Below, one piece after another: positions 48,761 through 58,373 of a stretch of DNA of 64,000 nt. Under the pieces are notes generated by a model. The model was given only the letters and a program-made list of their open reading frames with translations. It was not told where the DNA came from and made no database searches. The position numbers and the translations under genes were made by a program. Positions within the stretch are counted from its first letter, which is position 1, and each line of letters opens with the position of its first letter. The stretch comes from DATATJ01 sp963789075 (GTDB lineage: Bacteria; Acidobacteriota; Vicinamibacteria; Vicinamibacterales; CAVVIG01), in contig CAWBJQ010000002.1 of NCBI GenBank assembly GCA_963789075.1, positions 124,001-188,000 on the forward strand, written 5' to 3'.

Positions 48761-48985
48761 TCATGCGCTCCGCAGGATGGGATGATCGTTCTGGCGGGCG
48801 GCGAATTCCAGGACTGCCGTGATGTCTTCGGGTTCGAGATAGGGATAGTCGGTCAGGATCTCTTCCCGTGTCGCGCCAGCGGCCAGGAGATCGAGCACAT
48901 CCTTCACACGAATGCGAAGGCCGCGAATGCACGGTCGGCCGCCAAAGATGTCTGGAGTCATCGTGATTCGGTCTATCGCGCTCAT
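48761..48985 (-). CDS. DUF433 antitoxin
   Basis: A 74-residue protein. ITMTPDIFGGRPCIRGLRIRVKDVLDLLAAGATREEILTDYPYLEPEDI is the full DUF433 helix-turn-helix-like pattern (RPCIRGLRI motif). It is encoded first, directly abutting the DUF5615 toxin, in the usual antitoxin-toxin order. It probably represses its own operon. Confidence 0.92.
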   Translation of the reverse strand: MSAIDRITMTPDIFGGRPCIRGLRIRVKDVLDLLAAGATREEILTDYPYLEPEDITAVLEFAARQNDHPILRSA

Positions 48986-49239
48986 GTCATCTCCACCGGC
49001 CGAGTGGCCTTGAATACGGCCATTCTAGCCGTTCCAATCCGCTCGCAGCGCTGCCGAACGTTCGCATGCCTGGCAGGTTCTACGTCAATCCTTGCCGCAA
49101 GCTCAACCACGGGCATCAGGATAGAGCACCTCAAGGAATGCGGCGGGCGCATCGAGCACCTGGCACGCGCATGACCGCGAACGTCGAAGTCAGATTGATT
49201 TCGACTATTCAAAATACTGATTTAGACTAAACTAAACGA

Positions 49240-51849
49240 ATGATCGGTGGCCGTTGTCGGCAGTCGCCGTCGGTAATGTCGATGACCGTCACTTTTCCCT
49301 TCATCCTTCTGGTGTTCGTCAGCACGCCCGTTGCGGGTCAGGTACCGAGCCCCACCCCGACGTTGACCGGAACGGTGCGCGACGTCAACAACGGTGTGCT
49401 GCCTGGCGTCGTCGTAACGGTCCTGGCGGGCGGCCCTGTGAAAGAGATCGCCAGCACCATAACCGGGCCAGATGGCAGGTATACGCTGACATCCATCCGT
49501 GCGGGCCGGTACCGACTTCGATTCACGCTTTCAGGCTTCGAACCGTACGAACAGCCGCTCGTCGTCGATGGCACAGCTCGGGGCCCGCTCGATGTCGTGT
49601 TGTCGCTGTCTCATCTGCAGGAACAGGTGTCGGTGCACGCGACCGCTGCTGACGTGGCGATGACGCCTGCCACGCGTGTCGAGCGGCTGCTCATTGAGAC
49701 GCTGCCCAGTGAAAGCACCAGCAGCGGCCTGAGCTCCATGCTGACGCTTACGACACCGGGAGTCGCTGCGGACTCCAACGGAGGGTTCCATCCCTTGGGG
49801 GAGCACGCCGAGACATCGCTCAGCATCGACCACCAACCGATTTCGGATCAGCAAAGCCGCATCTTTTCGAACCAGCTCTCGCCGAACGCCATCGAGTCGA
49901 TCGAAGTGCTCACGGGTGTGCCACCCGCCGAGTTCGGCGACAAGACCAGTCTGGTCGCGATGGTCACCACGCGATCGGGGTTGGGCGCTCACGGCGTGAG
50001 TGGCTCCGTGACGCTTGGATACGGATCGTTCCGCACCCCTACTGCTTCGCTGGCTGTCGGGCAGGGCACGGAACACGTCGGGAATTTTCTCTCCCTTGAC
50101 GCTACGCTGAGCGCTCGCTTCCTTGACACGCCGGAGGTCGAGCCGCTGCACGCGCAGGGGCGCGTGTACAACCTCTTCGATCGCCTGGACCTCCGTCCCT
50201 CCGGGCAGACGATGTTTCAGGTCAACGTCATCGCGGCTCAATCGGTATTTCAGACGCCGAACACCTACGATCAGCAGAAGGCCGGACAGGATCAGAAACA
50301 GCGGCAACGCACGTTCAACCTGGCGCCGTCGTTCACGCGCATCGTCAGCCCACGCGTGGTCTTCGATCTGAACGGATGGGTGCGACGCGACCGCGTCGAG
50401 TACGACGGCAGCGCGGACGTCTTCGCAGACCAGCCCGCGATGCTCGCGCAGCACCGGTCGTTGACGAATGCCGGCATCAAAACCACGGTGTCGTACGCCG
50501 CAGGTCACCACACCGTGAAAGCGGGACTGCAACAGACGACGACATGGCTCACGGAGGAATTTCAAACGGGCCTGACCGATCCCACGTTCAACACGCCGTG
50601 TTTCACGCAGAGCGGCAACCCTTCGCCGGACTCGGCTCTGCGCGATCCGGCAGACTGCGCCGGACGCGGACTGACCGCCAACGCGGATTTCCTGCCGGCG
50701 CTGCTGCCGTACGACTTGACGCGCGGCGGCGGCATCTTCGCGTTCAACGGCTCGGGCCGGATCACCCAATGGGCCGCGTGGCTGCAGGATTCACTGCAGT
50801 GGGGCGATTGGGCTGCGACGGCCGGCATTCGCGCGGACGTTTACAACGGGTTGAGCAATGCCGTCGGCGTCCAACCGCGGCTTGGGATGACGTACCGGAT
50901 CGACCGGACGAACACCGTGTGGCGCGCCGGATACGGCCGCATTTTCTTGACGCCGTACAACGAGAACCTCGTGCTGGCCAGTTCTACCGGCCTGGGCGGA
51001 TTCGGAGGCGGCGTCCTCGGCAGTGTGGGCAGCGCGCCGCTGACACCCGCTCGACGCAACCAGTACGATATTGGCGTGCAGCAGCGAACATGGCGCGGTA
51101 TCCAGATTGACGCCGACTACTTCTGGAAGATCACCGACGGCGCGTACGACTTCGATGTCATTTTGAACACGCCGCTCACGTTTCCTGTGCAGTTCCGCGA
51201 ATCGAAGATCGATGGAGGGCTCGTGCGCGTGACGCTTCCCGAGGTCCATGGCTTCAGTGCGTACACGACCGTTTCACACACACGCGCACAGCTGTTCGGA
51301 CCGGAGCTGGGAGGATTGCGCTTCAGTGCCAGCTACGCGCCCGTCGCGCGACCCGACCACGATGAGCCGTTCCAGCAGACCACGCACGTCGCGTATCGAG
51401 CCCACAAGCTGGCGGGATTCTGGACTGGGCTCACGTGGCGTTACGACAGCGGCCTGGTCGCCGTCAGCGTGCCGACCTACGCGGATGCACTTCGGCTCAC
51501 CGGAGACCAGCAAGCCGCGATGGGTCTGTACTGCGGCAGCACGTTCGCGACGATCAACCAACCCGTTCGCCGCTGCGATGCCCCCACGTTTGGGGCGACG
51601 CGCATTCGGATTCCGGCGTCTGGCACAGAGAACGATGATACGAATCCGCCGAGAATCGCGCCGCACCATCTGATCGATCTCGGCGTGGGCTTCGACGCCT
51701 TCAGAATTGGTCGTCTGCCGCTGCGCGCCCGCGTCACGATCGTGAACGCGTTCAACACGGTCGCCTTGTACAACTTCCTCTCGACGTTCGCAGGAACGCA
51801 TTTCGTGACCCCCCGATCGGTGCAGGGGGAATTGAGCGTTCGCTTCTGA
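49240..51849 (+). CDS. TonB-dependent-receptor-like outer-membrane protein
   Basis: An 869-residue protein. A signal (VTFPFILLVFVSTPVAGQ) is followed by a carboxypeptidase-regulatory-like domain (about 42-125, LTGTVRDVNNGVLPGVVVTV, TGPDGRYTLTSIRAGRYRL), a plug domain with SIDHQPISDQQSRIFSNQ and a barrel ending HFVTPRSVQGELSVRF with a terminal Phe. No TonB box is obvious. Acidobacteria carry many such Oar-like receptors; the ligand is unknown. The gene is intact. It begins shortly after AT-rich sequence at 49195-49238 that may hold the promoter. Confidence 0.9.
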   Translation: MIGGRCRQSPSVMSMTVTFPFILLVFVSTPVAGQVPSPTPTLTGTVRDVNNGVLPGVVVTVLAGGPVKEIASTITGPDGRYTLTSIRAGRYRLRFTLSGFEPYEQPLVVDGTARGPLDVVLSLSHLQEQVSVHATAADVAMTPATRVERLLIETLPSESTSSGLSSMLTLTTPGVAADSNGGFHPLGEHAETSLSIDHQPISDQQSRIFSNQLSPNAIESIEVLTGVPPAEFGDKTSLVAMVTTRSGLGAHGVSGSVTLGYGSFRTPTASLAVGQGTEHVGNFLSLDATLSARFLDTPEVEPLHAQGRVYNLFDRLDLRPSGQTMFQVNVIAAQSVFQTPNTYDQQKAGQDQKQRQRTFNLAPSFTRIVSPRVVFDLNGWVRRDRVEYDGSADVFADQPAMLAQHRSLTNAGIKTTVSYAAGHHTVKAGLQQTTTWLTEEFQTGLTDPTFNTPCFTQSGNPSPDSALRDPADCAGRGLTANADFLPALLPYDLTRGGGIFAFNGSGRITQWAAWLQDSLQWGDWAATAGIRADVYNGLSNAVGVQPRLGMTYRIDRTNTVWRAGYGRIFLTPYNENLVLASSTGLGGFGGGVLGSVGSAPLTPARRNQYDIGVQQRTWRGIQIDADYFWKITDGAYDFDVILNTPLTFPVQFRESKIDGGLVRVTLPEVHGFSAYTTVSHTRAQLFGPELGGLRFSASYAPVARPDHDEPFQQTTHVAYRAHKLAGFWTGLTWRYDSGLVAVSVPTYADALRLTGDQQAAMGLYCGSTFATINQPVRRCDAPTFGATRIRIPASGTENDDTNPPRIAPHHLIDLGVGFDAFRIGRLPLRARVTIVNAFNTVALYNFLSTFAGTHFVTPRSVQGELSVRF

Positions 51850-51873
51850 CGTCTGTGCTGCGCCGCACATCCG

Positions 51874-52224
51874 CTACACATCGATGACGGAACCGGGGCC
51901 GGGCGGCGGCGGGGAAGGCTGCCGCCTGCGCCGGAGTGCGACGACGAGCGCGACGCAGCCGGTCCAGGTGGGCAGCAGGTCGGCGATGGGCAGAAACTCG
52001 AGGACGAAGGTCGGCAGCAGCAGCGGGTGAAAGCCGATTGCGCGCGAGACGGCGATCATCGCTACGACGTCGAGCGCCTCGTCTGCGAACAGCCAGCCGA
52101 GCGGACCGAGCATCCACTGCACGACGTCAACGGCGACCGCCACGCCGTACGCCGTCCACAGGCGCACCCGCGTCAGCTCGGGCACGTGCAGCAGCTTCGT
52201 CGTGACCGCGTCGATGGCCCTCAT
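51874..52224 (-). CDS. small membrane protein, unknown
   Basis: A 116-residue protein. Two hydrophobic stretches (YGVAVAVDVVQWMLGPLGWLF and PTFVLEFLPIADLLPTWTGCVALVVAL) and a Pro-rich end (QPSPPPPGPGSVI). The ATG at 52224 has AGGTG five bases upstream. In-frame starts at 52257 and a GTG at 52308 inside the repeat are possible. No known family. It converges with the TonB receptor gene, 24 bp apart. Confidence 0.6.
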   Translation of the reverse strand: MRAIDAVTTKLLHVPELTRVRLWTAYGVAVAVDVVQWMLGPLGWLFADEALDVVAMIAVSRAIGFHPLLLPTFVLEFLPIADLLPTWTGCVALVVALRRRRQPSPPPPGPGSVIDV

Positions 52225-52308
52225 CCCGGCACCTGCTCCCAGTGTAACCGCGCTCATCCCCAGGCGCAGATGTCGAGTGAGGGTATTGATCGCTTCTCGC
52301 CAAACCAC

Positions 52309-52369
52309 AAACCACGAAGGCCACGAGGTAATTCCTGTACAGAAGCTCTTTTGTGAGCTTTCGTGGTTT
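52309..52369. repeat. AAACCACGAA...TTCGTGGTTT inverted repeat
   Basis: Arms AAACCACGAA (52309-52318) and TTCGTGGTTT (52360-52369) with a 41-base AT-richer loop. It lies in the divergent intergenic space between the small membrane protein and the M23 peptidase genes. It resembles other extragenic palindromes in the window but has unrelated sequence. Confidence 0.6.
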
Positions 52370-52471
52370 AAGATTCACGGTGCAACCGGTAGAACGTGAC
52401 GAGGCGAACCAATCCGCGGTGGTTGCATCATCGACGGAGGAGCGCCGCTCGAGGCGAGGAGGAGCTGTTCT

Positions 52472-53473
52472 GTGACGACCGGCGCACGCCGCCGCGCTTC
52501 GAGCGCGTTCGCAGCAATCTTCGTCGCCGCCGGTCTCGTCCTGGCGCCATCGTCGCCGGATGCGGCGACCGCACCTCTCACGATCGCGACGTCAGATCGG
52601 TCGCTGCAGCCGGGCGAGTTGATCGTCGTGCAGATCGATGAAGCCGATCAGGGCGCCGCGGCGCATGCGGATGGCACCAACCTGACCGATGTCCGTGTGG
52701 CCGTCTTCGGCAAGACGGTGACAGCCTTCGCTGACCGCGGCGCGTGGACGGCGCTCGTCGGCATCGATCTGGAGCAGCATCCCGGCCGCTACATGCTGAC
52801 GGCTTCGGCGCGTCGGGGATCGACTGAGGTCGAGGCGTCGCAGCCGCTCGTCGTTGTGCCGAAACGCTTTGCGACGCGCACGCTGACGGTGTCGCCAGAG
52901 TTCGTCAACCCGCCGCCGGACGCCGCCGCGCGCATTACGGCCGACGCCGATCGGTTGAAAGACGTCTACGCTCACTCCGCCGATGCTCCGTTGTGGCGCC
53001 GGCCATTCGTCCGTCCGGTGCCGCAGAACACCAACAGCCGCTTCGGCCAACGCAGCCGGTTCAACGGCGAGCTCCGGAGCCCGCACGCGGGCACCGACTT
53101 CATGAGCCCCGCCGGCACGCCGGTGCAGGCGCCGAACGCCGGCCGCGTGGTCGTTGCGCGCGATCTCTATTTCACCGGCAACACGGTCGTGATCGATCAC
53201 GGTCTCGGCGTGTTCTCGATGCTCGCGCATCTGTCACGACTGGATGTGCAGGAAGGACAGCAGGTGAACGGGGGTGACCTGGTCGGCCTCGTCGGCGCAA
53301 CCGGACGGGTCACCGGCCCCCACCTGCACTGGGCGCTCCGCGTCGCCGGCGCACGCGTGGATCCGATGTCGGCGCTCGCGCTTCTCGGCCAGCCCGCAGA
53401 ATCATTGATGCGCTTGTCGATCGTGCGACCTTCGTTCGACGAATTTACGGGGACAGGTCTCCGTACCGGGTGA
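52472..53473 (+). CDS. exported M23 family metallopeptidase
   Basis: A 333-residue protein. Leader: SAFAAIFVAAGLVLAPSSPDA. An N-terminal beta domain (about 40-140) precedes the LytM domain (about 185-305), with NSRFGQRSRFNGELRSPHAGTDF (zinc HxxxD), VVIDHGLGVFSMLAHLSRL and TGPHLHWALRV (HxH zinc and catalytic His). It is probably a peptidoglycan endopeptidase in the periplasm. The GTG start at 52472 follows GAGGAGG. The last eight residues (TGTGLRTG) and the stop codon are supplied by the hairpin repeat at 53448-53505, so the natural C-terminus may have been altered. Confidence 0.9.
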   Translation: MTTGARRRASSAFAAIFVAAGLVLAPSSPDAATAPLTIATSDRSLQPGELIVVQIDEADQGAAAHADGTNLTDVRVAVFGKTVTAFADRGAWTALVGIDLEQHPGRYMLTASARRGSTEVEASQPLVVVPKRFATRTLTVSPEFVNPPPDAAARITADADRLKDVYAHSADAPLWRRPFVRPVPQNTNSRFGQRSRFNGELRSPHAGTDFMSPAGTPVQAPNAGRVVVARDLYFTGNTVVIDHGLGVFSMLAHLSRLDVQEGQQVNGGDLVGLVGATGRVTGPHLHWALRVAGARVDPMSALALLGQPAESLMRLSIVRPSFDEFTGTGLRTG

Positions 53474-53505
53474 CCGGTTTCAATGGACGTGGAGAGCTGT
53501 CCCCG
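53448..53505. repeat. hairpin element related to the ligD element, overlapping the M23 gene end
   Basis: CGGGGACAGGTCTCC (53448-53462) and GGAGAGCTGTCCCCG (53491-53505) are complementary with one mismatch. The arm matches the ligD element (GGGGACGGGTCTCCG) at all but one position. The peptidase stop codon lies in the loop at 53471-53473. Confidence 0.8.
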
Positions 53506-53545
53506 CGCACGACGCGGTGACACGTTTCAAGAATCGAGGCGACGC

Positions 53546-53923
53546 ATGAATATCCTGCTCTGGGTGCTCCAGGTGTTGCTCGCGCTGGCGTTCTTCGCCC
53601 ACGGGTGCCTGCTTCTCTTTCCACCCGCGGCGATCGTCGACCAGATGAACGCGTCGCTCCCGCGCTGGTTTCAGCTCTTTCTCGGCGTCGCCGAAGTCCT
53701 GGCGGCGGTGGGATTGACGCTGCCGGGCGTCACGCGCATTCAGCCGCGGCTCGTCTCCTGGGCGGCCGCTGGCGTGATGATCGTGATGATCTCGGCCACG
53801 ATCTTTCATTCGATGCGCGGTGAGGTGAGCTCGGCGATCACCACACTCGCGCTGCTGGCGATGGCCACGTTCATTGCGTACATGCGGTGGCGAATCGCGC
53901 CGATCCAGCCTCGAAGAGTCTGA
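53546..53923 (+). CDS. DoxX-like membrane protein
   Basis: A 125-residue protein with four transmembrane helices: LWVLQVLLALAFFAHGCLLLF, WFQLFLGVAEVLAAVGLTLPG, LVSWAAAGVMIVMISATIFH and AITTLALLAMATFIAYMRWR. FFAHG and FLGVAEVLAAVGL are DoxX-like signatures. There is no partner oxidoreductase nearby. It follows the M23 gene and its hairpin by 40 bp on the same strand. Function unknown. Confidence 0.88.
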   Translation: MNILLWVLQVLLALAFFAHGCLLLFPPAAIVDQMNASLPRWFQLFLGVAEVLAAVGLTLPGVTRIQPRLVSWAAAGVMIVMISATIFHSMRGEVSSAITTLALLAMATFIAYMRWRIAPIQPRRV

Positions 53924-53990
53924 GAGGAGTCGGGGCCAACCCCGGGCCCCCCGCGGCCGTCTAACGCCGGAAGAGGTTTCAATCGGAGCC

Positions 53991-56410
53991 ATGTTGCACG
54001 ACATCCGTCTGGCCGCTCGCATGCTGTGCAAGCGGCCCGGGTTCACCGCGGTTGCCGCGCTCACGCTGGCCCTTGGCATCGGCGCGCCCGCCGCCGTGTT
54101 CAGCCTCGTGGAAGGCGTGCTCCTCACGCCGCCGCCCTATCGCGATCCACAGCGACTCGTGCTCGTGCCGTCCGTCCGTGTCGACAGTCAGCAAGTGGAG
54201 CGAATCGAGCCCACACCCGCCATTCAATGGATGGATTGGCAGAAGCAGGCGACGTCGTTCGACAGCATCGCGGCTTATTACTGGACGTTCAACTTTCTCG
54301 TCGATGCTGACGGCAGCGAATCACTCGCCGGCATGGGCGTCACGCCCGACTACTTTCGCGTCGCCGGCCTGCAGCCCGTACTGGGACGCGCGTTCGTCGA
54401 GGCGGACACCGTGCCGCCCGCGAATGTCATCATTCTTGGATACGACTGTTGGCAGCGCCGCTTCAACGGTGATCCCGCCATTCTCGGCAAAACGATCCGC
54501 ATGAGCCGGCGCGACACGCCGCCGACCGTCGTCGGCATCATGCCGCCTGGCGTTCGCTTCCTGCCGTCGCCGGGCGCTTCGCGGGAACCGAACTACAACG
54601 CGGACGCCATGGTCGATTTTTGGATGCCCGGCGCGCCAAATCCTCAGCGCTTGAAGCAATCGATGTGGGACGTGGTGGGCCGCCTGAAACAGGGCGTGAC
54701 GCCGGAGCAGGCGCAGGCGGAGCTCGCAGTCCTGAGCGCCCGGCAGGCGCGGGACGATCACGATCTGGACGGCCGCACGCCCAGGCTGCAGTCCCTGATG
54801 GCGGAAATGAATCGCGACGGCCGTCGCGTTCTGCTGCCGCTATTCGGCGCGGCGGCGTTGGTGCTGTTCATCGCGTGCGGCAACACTGCAGCGCTGCTGC
54901 TCGTCCGAGGATTGCAGCGGCAGCAGGAGTACGCCGTCCGCACCGCGTTGGGCGCGGGACGCGCCGCGCTGTTTCGCCAGGTATCGGTCGACAGCGTATC
55001 GGTCGCCTTGATCGGAGGGACGGCGGGCGTCGGCCTCGCGTGGGGCATCGTGCAAGTGCTCAAGTCGGTTGGCGGTCACGCGATTCCGCGTCTCGATGCC
55101 GTCACCATCGGTTGGCCGTTGCTGGCCTTTGGATTTGGCTCCGCCTTGCTCGCGGCGCTTCTCGCGGGACTCGTGCCTGCGCTGCGTGCCTCGGGGCTCG
55201 ATCCGATTGAGGCGCTCAAGAGCGCGGCATCGCGCAGCAGCGCCGGCCGCACCGAGCGTCGCCTGCTGCGAGCGGTGACGATGATCCAGACAGCGTTGAC
55301 GCTCGCGCTGCTCGTCGGCGCAGGCTTGCTGGTGCGAACGCTGCATAACGTGGCGAACGTCCGAAGCGGATACTCCCTGGATCGTGTGCTGACCATGACG
55401 GTGACGGCGGTGCAGGGCGACTGGTCCGACTTTCATCACCGCGCACTCGAGCGCGTCTCGCGAATACCCGGCGTGGAAGGGGCCGCCTTCGTCTGGGGCA
55501 CGCCGTTGACGGGGAACGACTGGCCCGCGCTCGTGGAGATCGAAGGTCATCCGGTCACGAAGCCGAGCGACCGGTTCGCGCTACCGCTGCGCGCCGTGAC
55601 GCCCGGCTACTTCGCGCTCCTTGGTCTGCCGATCGCGGACGGCCGCGATTTTCGCTCAACCGACGACCACGGCGCACCGGCGGTCGCCGTCGTCAATCAG
55701 GCGCTCGCCGACCGCTATTTCCCGCGCACGCCCGCGGTCGGGAAGCGGATCTGGCTGAGCGGCGCTGAGCACTCGACCGAGATAGTCGGCATTGTCGGTG
55801 ACGCGCGCACCGGCGACCTGACACGGCCGCCTTCCCCGAGATTTATCTATCGCTCTGGCAGGCAACGGCGTTCTCCAAGGATCTCGTCGTGCGGACGGCT
55901 GCCGATCCCCGGACCGTGATCGGCGCCATCCGCGCCGAGCTGCGCGCCGTCGATCCCACGGTCGCCGTGGAGCACGTGAAGACGCTCGATCAGATTCGCA
56001 CCGATTCGCTCGCGTCGCGCATCTTCGCGCGGCAATTGCTCGTGGGATTCTCGATCGTCGGCACGCTGTTGACGGTCGTCGGCGTGTACGGCGTGCTGGC
56101 GCTCTCGGTCGCCTCGCGACGACGGGAGATTGCGATCCGCACGGCGATCGGCGCCCATCGCCGTGACATTCGCAATCTGGTGTTTGGCGAAGGACTCCGC
56201 CTTGTCGCCGGCGGCATCGTCGCCGGCATTGCCGGCGCGCTGGTGATGTCGCGCGTGCTCCAGTCGTTGCTCTTCGAAGTGGCGCCCACCGATCCCGTCA
56301 CGATTGGCGCCGCCGTCCTGCTGTTCACCAGCGTCACGCTCATCGCCTGCTGGGCGCCGACGAGGCGCGCGGCAGCCGTCGATCCGCTCGAAGCGTTGCG
56401 ATGCGAGTGA
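53991..56410 (+). CDS. duplicated orphan ABC-type permease (MacB/FtsX, ADOP type), frame-disrupted
   Basis: About 806 residues. MLHDIRLAARMLCKRPGFTAVAALTLALGIG is the ADOP N-terminus. A MacB periplasmic core domain (about 60-250) is followed by FtsX (LFGAAALVLFIACGNTAALLLVRGLQRQQEYAVRTALGAGRAAL), then a second core domain and FtsX (LLVGFSIVGTLLTVVGVYGVLALSVASRRREIAIRTAIGAHRRDI). The second half enters a different frame near 55830, where CCCC precedes GAGATTTATCT. Removing one base restores FPEIYLSLWQATAF. There is no ATPase gene beside it, as is usual for this acidobacterial group. Probably intact in the organism. Confidence 0.9.
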
Positions 56411-56415
56411 GGGGA

Positions 56416-57149
56416 TCACCGTTGGAGCGCGTGCACGAACTCCGTCAAATCCGCCGGGTTCACGTCAGACACCGCCCAGAACGTCATCTCATCTCGAGTC
56501 CAGTGCTGGACCTGGAACCCGCGAATCGATTCGCGGTGGGATCGGCGCGTCACGCGGCGGAGCGGGCCAGACGAACACGTTGATGGTGTGTTGCCGCCGT
56601 TGGTACACGAGGGCGGCGACCGGTCTGCCGGCGACGTAGTCGAGTCGACCGCCGACGAGTGGAAAGCCGATGGACGCGAGATCGGTGACGGGCGGCGAGA
56701 AATCCAACTTGCCGAGGAACCAGGGCTTCACCGTGTGCTGATCGGTCGAGCGCACGTCGAAGAGGTGCTGCCCATCAGCGCCCGCACATGATCGCCGACG
56801 ACATCTTCAGCAATCGGCGGTCGTGGCTTCTGCCGCGGTTCGCGCGCGCACGAGCAGCAATCATCGCGCCGCCGAGCGACGCCGCGAGCGCCACCACCGC
56901 GGCCGCGGCAAGGAGGGTCGGCGTGAACCAGGACCGCTTCCGCGTGCCGAGCACCTTGGCGCGCAGGCGATCTGGCGCCGGGTAGTACGGCGCTGCCTCA
57001 CGAGCCGGCCGAGCGATTCGCGCTCCGCGAGACGCCGGCGGCAGGCCGCACACGTCTGCGAGATGCTCATGGAGCACCGCCGATTCGCTCGGTGCGAGCT
57101 CACCGTCGACGTACGCGTCGAGCTGTTGCTCGCACTCACGACAGTTCAC
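56416..57149 (-). CDS. anti-sigma factor (zinc-finger, membrane-anchored), frame-disrupted
   Basis: The N-terminus MNCRECEQQLDAYVDGELAPSES with HEHLADVCGL is the ZAS-like zinc-binding module. A membrane helix follows (LLAAAAVVALAASLGGAMIAA). The extracytoplasmic domain includes STDQHTVKPWFLGKLDFSPPV, GFPLVGGRLDYVAGRPVAALVYQRRQHTINVFVW and, in a third frame, HWTRDEMTFWAVSDVNPADL, ending HALQR at 56416. Frame changes near 56835 and 56530. It holds the ECF sigma factor encoded 31 bp upstream inactive at the membrane until a signal is sensed. Confidence 0.85.
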
Positions 57150-57180
57150 GGGTCTCTCCTGTCGACTGCTGCAGAGGACT

Positions 57181-57672
57181 TCAGCCCGGGAGCAACCGCT
57201 CGCGCGCGCGCGCCAGTCGAGACATCACCGTGCCGATGGGGATGTCGACGATGGTGGCGATCTCTTTGTACGACAGCCCCTCGAGCTCGCGCAGGACCAG
57301 CACTTCCCGGAAGTCCGGCGGCAACGCTTCGAGCGCGCGCCGCACCCGCTCGACGGCCTGCTGCTGAATCACCAGCGCCTCCGGATCGAGCTCGATGCCG
57401 GGGCGCTCGTCCGATACCTCGTCGAACACGACCGTCTGTCGATCGCCTCCGGACGCGGCGCGAAACCGCCCGTACCACGTGTTGCGCACAATCGAGAGCA
57501 GCCATGCGCGCGCATTGTCGCCGCGCAAGGAGGAAAAGAACCGCAACGCGCGCACGCACGCATCCTGCACGACGTCCTCGGCGTCCGGATCGTTCCTCGT
57601 CAGCCAGCGGGCGTAGTTGAACGCCGCGTCCAGGTGGGGCAGGACGATTTCCTCGAAACTCCGCTGAGTCAT
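57181..57672 (-). CDS. ECF RNA polymerase sigma factor (RpoE-like)
   Basis: A 163-residue sigma factor. Region 2: PHLDAAFNYARWLTRNDPDAEDVVQDACVRALRFF and ARAWLLSIVRNTWYGRFR. Region 4: ALEALPPDFREVLVLRELEGLSYKEIATIVDIPIGTVMSRLARARERLL. The ATG at 57672 is preferred, as upstream codons lack similarity. It is co-directional with the anti-sigma gene, forming a standard pair. Target genes are not shown; the divergent cluster at 57930 with cupredoxins is a candidate. Confidence 0.94.
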   Translation of the reverse strand: MTQRSFEEIVLPHLDAAFNYARWLTRNDPDAEDVVQDACVRALRFFSSLRGDNARAWLLSIVRNTWYGRFRAASGGDRQTVVFDEVSDERPGIELDPEALVIQQQAVERVRRALEALPPDFREVLVLRELEGLSYKEIATIVDIPIGTVMSRLARARERLLPG

Positions 57673-57929
57673 CGTCAATGTTCCAAGACTCCGCGTGCTC
57701 GTCCATCCGTTCCGAGCCGGCTCCGCATCATCTCGAACTATAGCGGCGATCACGGCGAATGTGGATCCACGCCGCACCTCGATTCGATCCCTCCCCGTCG
57801 CGCTCAACGGCCCTTCTGGAGCGGTGGTCTGTCTGAAGAGACTCTCATTCCCGGCTTTTTATTCCCGACCCACCGCCGTTCGACTCCGCAGGAATAGATC
57901 GGCGCGCTCGTCCGGTCTACACGCATGAC

Positions 57930-58354
57930 ATGCTGCTACTCACTGGCCGACTGCATCCGCTGCTCGTGCACTTTCCGATCGGCCTCGTGCTCATTGCGGC
58001 GGCGGCGGAGTTGGTGGCGACGCTGACGAGCTCCTCCGCATGGCGCGTCGTGCGCGATTGCCAACGTGCGTGCGGGAGCGACGTTCGCAGTGGTCGCCGC
58101 CATCGCCGGCTGGCTGCTGGCGCGAGGGCCAGGCGTTGAAGCGTCTGCCACGCTGGAATGGCACCGTTGGCTCGGGACGATGGCCGCAATGGCCGCCGTC
58201 GCGGCGGCGCTGGCCACGGCAGGCGCGGACGCGCCGTCGACCGGTGCCGCGCTCGATCTATCGCGTCGCGTTGCTTGGGGCAGCGGCATGTGTGGCCGTG
58301 ACGGGTCACTTGGGTGGAATTCTGGTGTGGGGCGCGGACTTTCTCCGTCCTTAA
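57930..58354 (+). CDS. DUF2231-type membrane protein, frame-disrupted
   Basis: About 140 residues over two or three frames. LHPLLVHFPIGLVLIAAAAELVATL is the DUF2231 start (LHPxLVHFPI). GATFAVVAAIAGWLLARG, LEWHRWLGTMAAMAAVAAAL and ALLGAAACVAVTGHLGGILVWGADFL give helices two to four, the last ending in the GHxGGxLVWGxDF signature with His. Frame shifts near 58060 and 58270. DUF2231 proteins are often beside heme or copper redox genes, as here. It ends about 20 bp before the metallophosphoesterase gene. Confidence 0.82.
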
Positions 58355-58373
58355 AAGGAAGGTATTTGTGACA

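Noticed and set aside
48986..49239. Gene in the space between the antitoxin and the TonB receptor
   Set aside because: The minus-strand frame there has no ribosome site or family motif. The sequence is better read as the promoter region of both neighbours.
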